Below are positions 33,659 through 38,029 of a DNA stretch of 38,029 nucleotides, in pieces. The stretch is from Planctomycetota bacterium. Lineage in GTDB: Bacteria; Planctomycetota; Planctomycetia; Planctomycetales; Planctomycetaceae. The stretch lies in the NCBI GenBank assembly GCA_023417655.1, contig JAEZFD010000053.1, positions 1 to 38,029 on the forward strand. The letters run 5' to 3'. Every line of letters starts with the position of its first letter. The first letter of the stretch is position 1. The notes beneath the pieces were generated by a model. The model saw only the letters and a program-made list of their open reading frames with translations, was not told the origin of the DNA and ran no database searches. A program made the translations under genes and the position numbers.

Positions 33659-34774
33659 TTAGACCAACATCGACTTAGCATCGATGGGCAACGCTTCCAG
33701 TTGACCATCTGCCAGTCGAAGCCATCCCTGCTGATGCAGATTGACGCAAGGGCAGATATGGTTGGGAACGACGGTCACCCGTTCACCCAGCTTCGGCCGC
33801 TTCTCGCACTTCGACAGATCAACTTCGCCATGCTCCTCGCTCAGACGGACGACCTTCGCTTCAGGATATTCCAGCAGAATGCCGTGCCCTGAATCCGGAG
33901 CCCAAGCGTTTCGGTCTGACGTGAAGGTTTTTGATCCGGCATCAAGAACACATTTGCCAGCGACGGCGGTGCTCACCACAGTGCAGACGACGGCCGCCGC
34001 CACTTCTTCAATACTGCAATAGCCCCCGCGAACCGTATTTCCATCATTGAAGAGATGCGTTCCCGGGCGGATCTCGGTCTGAACCGGAATCAGATGCGAT
34101 TTATAGGCCGTCGGCGTAGAACCTCCGCTGACGATGGATGCCGACAAGCCCGACTTTTTCCACATGTCGAGCGTTTCCGACAGAATCGCATTGATTGCGG
34201 TCAGTGTTTCGGTCTGTTCGCTCGCCGGGGAAATCACATGCCCAGGATAGAAGAACAAGCCATCCAGTCGCAGAGCCGGGGCCAGCTTCGCAGCATGCTG
34301 AGCCAGTTCGAGAGCGATTGCCGATGTGGCGACGCCTGTGCGGTGATGACCGATGTCCTGATCGATGAGGACGCCAATGGTTGTCCCCGCTGCTCGGGCC
34401 GCCGCCGCGAGGGCTTCGAGTCCTTCAATGGAATCAGATGCCACACGTACGGTCATGATCTTTGCCAGCTCGGCGAGGCGACGCGTCCGGACTGGATCCA
34501 GTGTCGGATAGGCCACCAGCACATCAGGGCTTGCCTGAGCCATCACTTCGGCTTCGCCGACCTTCGCAGCCGTCAGTCCATTCGACCCCAGTTCCATCTG
34601 CAGGCGACCGAGCCGGAGTGACTTATGCGTTTTCGTATGCGGCCGCACCTTCATTGAGTGCTGCCGGGCGTATTCCACCAGTCGGCTGTGATTCCGTTCC
34701 ACCTGCGGAAGATCGAACACCAGGGCAGGGGTTGATGGCACCGACTCTTTCGCAGCAATCAATGATGCATTCAT
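33659..34774 (-). CDS. D-threonine aldolase/D-serine dehydratase-like PLP enzyme
   Basis: The 371-residue protein has an alanine-racemase-type TIM barrel and C-terminal beta domain. TPALVFDLPQVERNH is the family start, RPHTKTHK (44-51) holds the PLP lysine (Lys48), and VLIDQDIGHHRTGV and FFYPGHV are barrel strands. SGGSTPTAY binds the PLP phosphate. PNHICPCVNLH near the C-terminus has the His-x-Cys pair that binds zinc in eukaryote-type D-serine dehydratase. The family splits D-3-hydroxy amino acids: D-threonine aldolase releases glycine and an aldehyde, D-serine dehydratase releases ammonia and pyruvate. The His-x-Cys favours the D-serine dehydratase side, but this is not proof. ATG 34774 is chosen over 34849 because the domain begins just after it. 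It stands alone and is not obviously linked to the neighbouring PPTase pair. Confidence 0.87.
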   Translation of the reverse strand: MNASLIAAKESVPSTPALVFDLPQVERNHSRLVEYARQHSMKVRPHTKTHKSLRLGRLQMELGSNGLTAAKVGEAEVMAQASPDVLVAYPTLDPVRTRRLAELAKIMTVRVASDSIEGLEALAAAARAAGTTIGVLIDQDIGHHRTGVATSAIALELAQHAAKLAPALRLDGLFFYPGHVISPASEQTETLTAINAILSETLDMWKKSGLSASIVSGGSTPTAYKSHLIPVQTEIRPGTHLFNDGNTVRGGYCSIEEVAAAVVCTVVSTAVAGKCVLDAGSKTFTSDRNAWAPDSGHGILLEYPEAKVVRLSEEHGEVDLSKCEKRPKLGERVTVVPNHICPCVNLHQQGWLRLADGQLEALPIDAKSMLV

Positions 34775-34896
34775 GAAAGCATTCTCAACGACAGAACACA
34801 CCAAGCTCCTCAGCTCGCGCCGCCGAGAAGCGGAACTCTCAAAATTCAATCCGTCTGAACCAGATCGCCAAGCACTCGATGTCAGCGATTTTCAGT

Positions 34897-34993
34897 GAAA
34901 TTCGAAATTCAAAGCACCGAAATTCAAAACGGGCCATCAGTCCGCACGTTTCGAATTTGAATTTTTCGCCTGCTTTTGAATTTCAAAATTTGA
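34897..34993. repeat. Cluster of short AT-rich inverted and direct repeats
   Basis: Within 97 bases the motif GAAATTCAAA or its complement occurs at least five times: 34897-34903, 34904-34913 and 34919-34928 in one orientation, and around 34950-34963 and 34975-34985 in the other. Arms CGTTTCGAATTT and AAATTCAAAACG can pair across the GC-rich centre. The tract is much more AT-rich than the rest of the window. It lies between the TerC stop and the D-threonine-aldolase-like start on the same strand, so it could be a terminator for terC, a regulator site for the aldolase-like gene, or both. Confidence 0.6.
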
Positions 34994-35021
34994 GCTTCGA
35001 CTACAAAAGTCGCTTACCTGT

Positions 35022-36014
35022 TTATGCGTGAGGCGGCTGCTCCTCGTCCTCGGACTTGATCGCGACGGGCGGCTTGTGGAGCAGGGAGGCAACCACACCG
35101 ACTGTCAGAATGACGGCGATGATCGCCAGCGAGATGTTGGTCGGAATGTGATAATGATTGGTCAGCAGCATCTTGATACCGACGAAGATCATCAGCACGA
35201 CCAGTGCCTTCTTCAGGTAATGGAAGTCGGCCATCAGACCGGCCAGCGCGAAATACAGAGTTCGCAGCCCCAGAATGGCGAAGATGTTTGACGTGAAGAC
35301 GATGAACGGATCTTTAGTGATCCCGAACACGGCAGGGATCGAGTCAACCGCGAACATCACGTCGCAGCTCTCGATCAGCACCACAGCCAGGAACATCGGC
35401 GTGGCATATCGCTTGCCGTTCTGAATCGTGAAGAACTTCTTCCCGTCGAATTCAGTCGTCACTGGGAACAGCCGTCGGGCAATCTTCATCACCACGCTTT
35501 TCTGCGGATCAAAACTCTCTTCATCCGCTGTTCCCATTCGAATCGCAGAATAAATCAGCAATCCCCCGAACAGGTACATCGTCCAGTCAAAGTTGTTGAC
35601 CATCGCCGAGCCGGCATAGATCATGATTCCGCGCAGCACGGCCGCACCTGCGATTCCCCAGAACAGCAGCCGGTGCTGGTGCTCAAGCGGAACGCGGAAC
35701 GCCTGAATGATCATCGCAATCACGAAGATATTGTCGACGGAAAGCGAATACTCGATCAGATACGCGGTGAAGAACTCCATCGCCGCTTCCGCCCCGTTCA
35801 CGTGGTCTGGGGGAATCCATTCCTTTAGGATCCACCCTTCGTACAGCGCATAGACGAAAACGTTGAAGAGCATCGCAATGCTCACCCAGACGCACGTCCA
35901 TGTCAGTGCGGTCCGCATCGAAACCTTGTGGCTTCCACGGTGCAACACGCAAAGATCGAAGATAATCAGTGCGGCAATCAGGACGACAAACGCGGCGTAA
36001 ATCCACCAGGGCAT
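35022..36014 (-). CDS. TerC/Alx family membrane protein (possible manganese or metal exporter)
   Basis: The 330-residue protein has about nine membrane helices. It shows the family motifs EYSLSVDNIFVIAMI with its Asn/Asp pair, SCDVMFAVDSIPAVFGIT and FTSNIFAILGLRTLYFAL. The acidic residues in these motifs are thought to bind a divalent metal, and relatives such as Alx and MeeF export manganese or metallate exported enzymes; others are linked to tellurite resistance. The C-terminal tail is short and acidic (SEDEEQPPHA). No yybP-ykoY manganese riboswitch was recognisable in the 340 bases upstream. The start ATG 36014 fits the first helix and has a weak GAG four to eight bases upstream. It is a lone gene. 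Confidence 0.9.
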   Translation of the reverse strand: MPWWIYAAFVVLIAALIIFDLCVLHRGSHKVSMRTALTWTCVWVSIAMLFNVFVYALYEGWILKEWIPPDHVNGAEAAMEFFTAYLIEYSLSVDNIFVIAMIIQAFRVPLEHQHRLLFWGIAGAAVLRGIMIYAGSAMVNNFDWTMYLFGGLLIYSAIRMGTADEESFDPQKSVVMKIARRLFPVTTEFDGKKFFTIQNGKRYATPMFLAVVLIESCDVMFAVDSIPAVFGITKDPFIVFTSNIFAILGLRTLYFALAGLMADFHYLKKALVVLMIFVGIKMLLTNHYHIPTNISLAIIAVILTVGVVASLLHKPPVAIKSEDEEQPPHA

Positions 36015-36357
36015 GTGATCTCAATCAAAAAATTCAGGTAACGGCATCCAGTGTCAGTCAGAGCTTTTTCCCGGCTCGCACCCCGCAGGATGTGGCCGAA
36101 AGCCATCGTGCACAGACAAGAGAGGCCCTGCAACACGGCCAACGTGACGAGATTCTGTGCGATCAGAACTCAGCAATCAACTGCGAAGTGAGCGATTCGC
36201 AGGATCGGAAGAATGGAAATCTCATCAAAACATCCACTCGTCGGACAAAAAGCCGGAGAATCAGGTAATTCACGCTGATTTTTATAGCCTCACCGCCTGA
36301 ACAAATTTTGAACGAACGAGATGAAGGCGTCTCCACCAGCGGAAATTCAGACGCAAT
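36015..36357. other. Intergenic stretch upstream of the TerC gene
   Basis: These 343 bases hold no supported gene. They contain a TATAAA near 36281-36286 (minus strand) that could be part of the terC promoter, without a well-spaced -35 box. The CBM9-like gene ends at 36358 without a clear terminator; a five-pair hairpin GACGC/GCGTC straddles its stop. Confidence 0.35.
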
Positions 36358-37017
36358 TCATGCGTCCTGCAGGTCCAGACTGACCCACAGACTCGGATCG
36401 GCCTCAAATGGGAACTCCGGGTCGACCGTCAGATTTTGCGTTCCCATCTGCTGGTCAAGGACATGGGCCATGAACCCCAGTCGGTTCTGCGAGCCCGGCT
36501 CGTATCCATGCAGTGCCTCTTTCGGCAGCCATAAGCTCAGGCGATAGCCGTCCTTGAGGATCTCGGATTCCGCAAGAAGTGATTCAGGGTCGGCTTCCGG
36601 CGCATCTTCTCTGGCTCTCGGGACAGGCAATTGCCTAATCACCGCCTCATCCCCACCGTCACCGCCGCCGCTCACCAGTCCGACAAAGTGATGGCAGAAC
36701 CGGGATCCGCGGTGCTGCGACTGGGTGTCTCGCGTATCAATCCAGATCAGGAACGCATCCGACGTCGCGATTGCTTCCGGATCGGCAAAAGAAGGCCCAT
36801 CTTTCCCTGTCACAGTGATCTGGACCACCAGCCCCTGAGGGTTCCAGCCAATCGCCAGTTCTGCAAACTGTCGCGGGTCATCCAGCTGAGCCGGCCATGG
36901 AATCGTGCATTCTGCAGGCAGCTTCAACAGCGGAGCCTTCGCTCGCGGCAGTCGATCGACCCGCTGAACCGGGAACGAGTAACGAAACAGGAATGCGGCA
37001 GGAATCACATTCGACAT
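36358..37017 (-). CDS. CBM9/DOMON-like beta-sandwich protein
   Basis: The 219-residue protein has no signal peptide. ELAIGWNPQGLVVQITVTG, SDAFLIWIDTRDT and GYRLSLWLPKEALHGYEPGSQNRLGFMAHVLD match the strand pattern of the carbohydrate-binding module family 9/DOMON-like sandwich that recognises sugars or haem. A glycine-rich loop (VSGGGDGGDEAVIRQ) interrupts the middle of the domain and is longer than usual. The final SLWVSLDL closes the sandwich. Its position, divergent from a hydroxypyruvate-isomerase-like gene, could mean a joint sugar-related role, but the absence of a leader suggests a cytoplasmic protein. The ATG at 37017 is the only reasonable start; the ribosome binding site is weak (GAG). 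Confidence 0.72.
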   Translation of the reverse strand: MSNVIPAAFLFRYSFPVQRVDRLPRAKAPLLKLPAECTIPWPAQLDDPRQFAELAIGWNPQGLVVQITVTGKDGPSFADPEAIATSDAFLIWIDTRDTQSQHRGSRFCHHFVGLVSGGGDGGDEAVIRQLPVPRAREDAPEADPESLLAESEILKDGYRLSLWLPKEALHGYEPGSQNRLGFMAHVLDQQMGTQNLTVDPEFPFEADPSLWVSLDLQDA

Positions 37018-37236
37018 TGTTGATCTCAGACTGACTCGTCAGGATGATGAGTCAATGAAAGTGAGAGAGGCTGTCGGTCGCGCCGACGGACTCGAAATGA
37101 TCGAACTCCCCCGCAGACTGACCTTCTGCGACGGTAACAGGTCCTGAAGTCCGAAGCAAAGCAGGGTGCCGTCCCCGTCCCGCCACCCGGTTCCCCGAAA
37201 CCCGATTTCCCCCTTACCCCCCGGAATCTAAGCACG

Positions 37237-38029
37237 ATGAACTCACGCCTGAATGATTCGAACCTCTCCCGACGTGACTGGATCAAAGCCTCTGGACTGG
37301 GTGTCGCCGGACTCGCTGCGGCAGGGACACTAGCACGCGCCGAGTCCGCTCCGGAAACTCCGATTGCCCAAAACGGCCGCATCAAGCAGTCGCTGGTTCA
37401 CTGGTGCTACGCTCCCGCCTGGCCGAACTTCGATGATTACTGCAAGACGGCCGTGAAGCTCGGCTGCAAGAGCATCGAACTGTGTCCGCCCGAGCACTGG
37501 CCGACGCTGAAGAAGCATGGCCTGACCTGTGCCATCGCCAGCAGCCATGGTTTCAAACGAGGCTACAACAACAAGAATGAATGGGCGGAATGCAACGCCA
37601 TTCTGAAAGAACGCATCCCGCAGGCTCGGGAATTCGGCTGTGATCGCGTCATCACCTTTACCGGTATGGCGAATGGAATTTCCAAAGAAGAAGGAGCCGA
37701 CAATTGCGTCGCCGGATTGAAAGACATGGTCCTCCTCGCCGAGAAACACAATGTCACGCTTTGCCTGGAAATGCTGAATACGCGTGACTCCAGCCACCCG
37801 ATGAAAGGGCACCCCGGCTATCAGGGAGATCATTGCGATTACTGCATCGATATCCTGAAACGCATCGGGTCACCGAACTGCAAACTGCTGTTCGATTTCT
37901 ACCACGTCCAGATCATGGACGGTGACCTGATTCGCCGGGTCCGCGAGCACAAAGACTGGATCGGGCATATCCATACCGCTGGCTCACCCGGCCGTGGTGA
38001 ACTCGATGAGACGCAGGAAATCAACAATC
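37237..38029 (+). CDS. Tat-exported hydroxypyruvate isomerase-like TIM barrel protein (3' end cut off)
   Basis: The frame is open from ATG 37237 to the window end, 264 codons, with no stop seen. The N-terminus has a Tat leader (SRRDWIKASGLGVAGLAAAG, about 11-30). An AP-endonuclease 2/xylose isomerase-like barrel follows: VHWCYAPAWPNFDDYCKTAVKLG, CKSIELCPPEHW, CDRVITFTG, NVTLCLEMLN with the expected catalytic Glu, KLLFDFYHVQIMDGD with Asp/His metal ligands, and WIGHIHTAGSPGRGELD with His and the late Glu. The Cys-rich strands are like hydroxypyruvate isomerase (Hyi) family proteins. Many planctomycete members carry a Tat leader and probably act on exported sugar derivatives; the substrate is unknown. 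It is divergent from the CBM9-like gene with 219 bases between. Confidence 0.9.
   Translation, partial: MNSRLNDSNLSRRDWIKASGLGVAGLAAAGTLARAESAPETPIAQNGRIKQSLVHWCYAPAWPNFDDYCKTAVKLGCKSIELCPPEHWPTLKKHGLTCAIASSHGFKRGYNNKNEWAECNAILKERIPQAREFGCDRVITFTGMANGISKEEGADNCVAGLKDMVLLAEKHNVTLCLEMLNTRDSSHPMKGHPGYQGDHCDYCIDILKRIGSPNCKLLFDFYHVQIMDGDLIRRVREHKDWIGHIHTAGSPGRGELDETQEINN

Noticed and set aside
36015..36357. Possible manganese (yybP-ykoY) riboswitch before the TerC/Alx-type gene.
   Set aside because: The conserved GGGGAGUAG-type segment and the matching downstream loop are not present in the leader.

Overview
The window most likely comes from a planctomycete (phylum Planctomycetota, probably order Planctomycetales). 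The evidence is a DUF1501 protein directly followed by a PSCyt1/DUF1549/DUF1553 protein, a DUF1080 + PQQ-type sugar dehydrogenase fusion, several Tat- or Sec-exported hydrolases, a planctomycete-style WXG100-like protein, and many lone genes on alternating strands. Genus cannot be fixed from the sequence alone. No phage, plasmid or CRISPR locus is visible. The only mobile-element hint is a 16-codon transposase-like start at the extreme left edge, on the 3' side of a tRNA-Pro(GGG) gene.

Layout. 1-600: edge of a possible IS630-type element, then tRNA-Pro. 1070-6176: an overlapping cluster of GntR/FCD regulator, DUF1501 protein and a large PSD1-type cytochrome protein, preceded by two overlapping GTCGAC-centred palindromes that fit the FadR-subfamily operator rule. 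6303-9757: an MFS transporter divergent from a family 2 glycosyltransferase, whose 3' end overlaps a convergent DUF2334 deacetylase-like gene by 92 bp. 10152-14705: exported hydrolases and a beta-propeller protein (GDPD, endonuclease/exonuclease/phosphatase-fold protein, FG-GAP protein, serine beta-lactamase-fold hydrolase), closed by a strong bidirectional terminator. 14812-16675: a minus-strand run of flavin reductase, DUF6882 protein, zeta-toxin-like kinase and a 66-residue partner. 17070-19932: an arginine-rich small protein, a PLP-dependent decarboxylase, a YflT-like membrane stress protein and a CaMKII-association/SnoaL-like protein. 20059-25296: prolyl-tRNA synthetase, the DUF1080-PQQ fusion, a WXG100-like protein and a FliA/WhiG-type sigma factor. 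26252-30817: a UvrA paralogue lacking the first 250 or so residues but carrying a C-terminal extension of over 350 residues, then an archaeal-type glucose dehydrogenase. 30983-34774: a 4'-phosphopantetheinyl transferase coupled to a stand-alone condensation-fold acyltransferase, then a D-threonine-aldolase/D-serine-dehydratase-like PLP enzyme. 35022-38029: a TerC/Alx membrane protein, a CBM9/DOMON-like protein and the start of a Tat-exported hydroxypyruvate-isomerase-like TIM barrel protein that runs off the right edge.

Most genes are single transcription units. Likely co-transcribed groups are GntR-DUF1501-PSD1 (start/stop overlaps), FG-GAP-serine hydrolase, flavin reductase-DUF6882-zeta-small partner, and condensation protein-PPTase (10-bp gap). 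The items most worth a second look are the N-truncated, C-extended UvrA paralogue, the carrier-less condensation protein + PPTase pair, the WXG100-like gene facing the sigma factor, the inverted-order zeta-like pair, and the candidate GntR operator.
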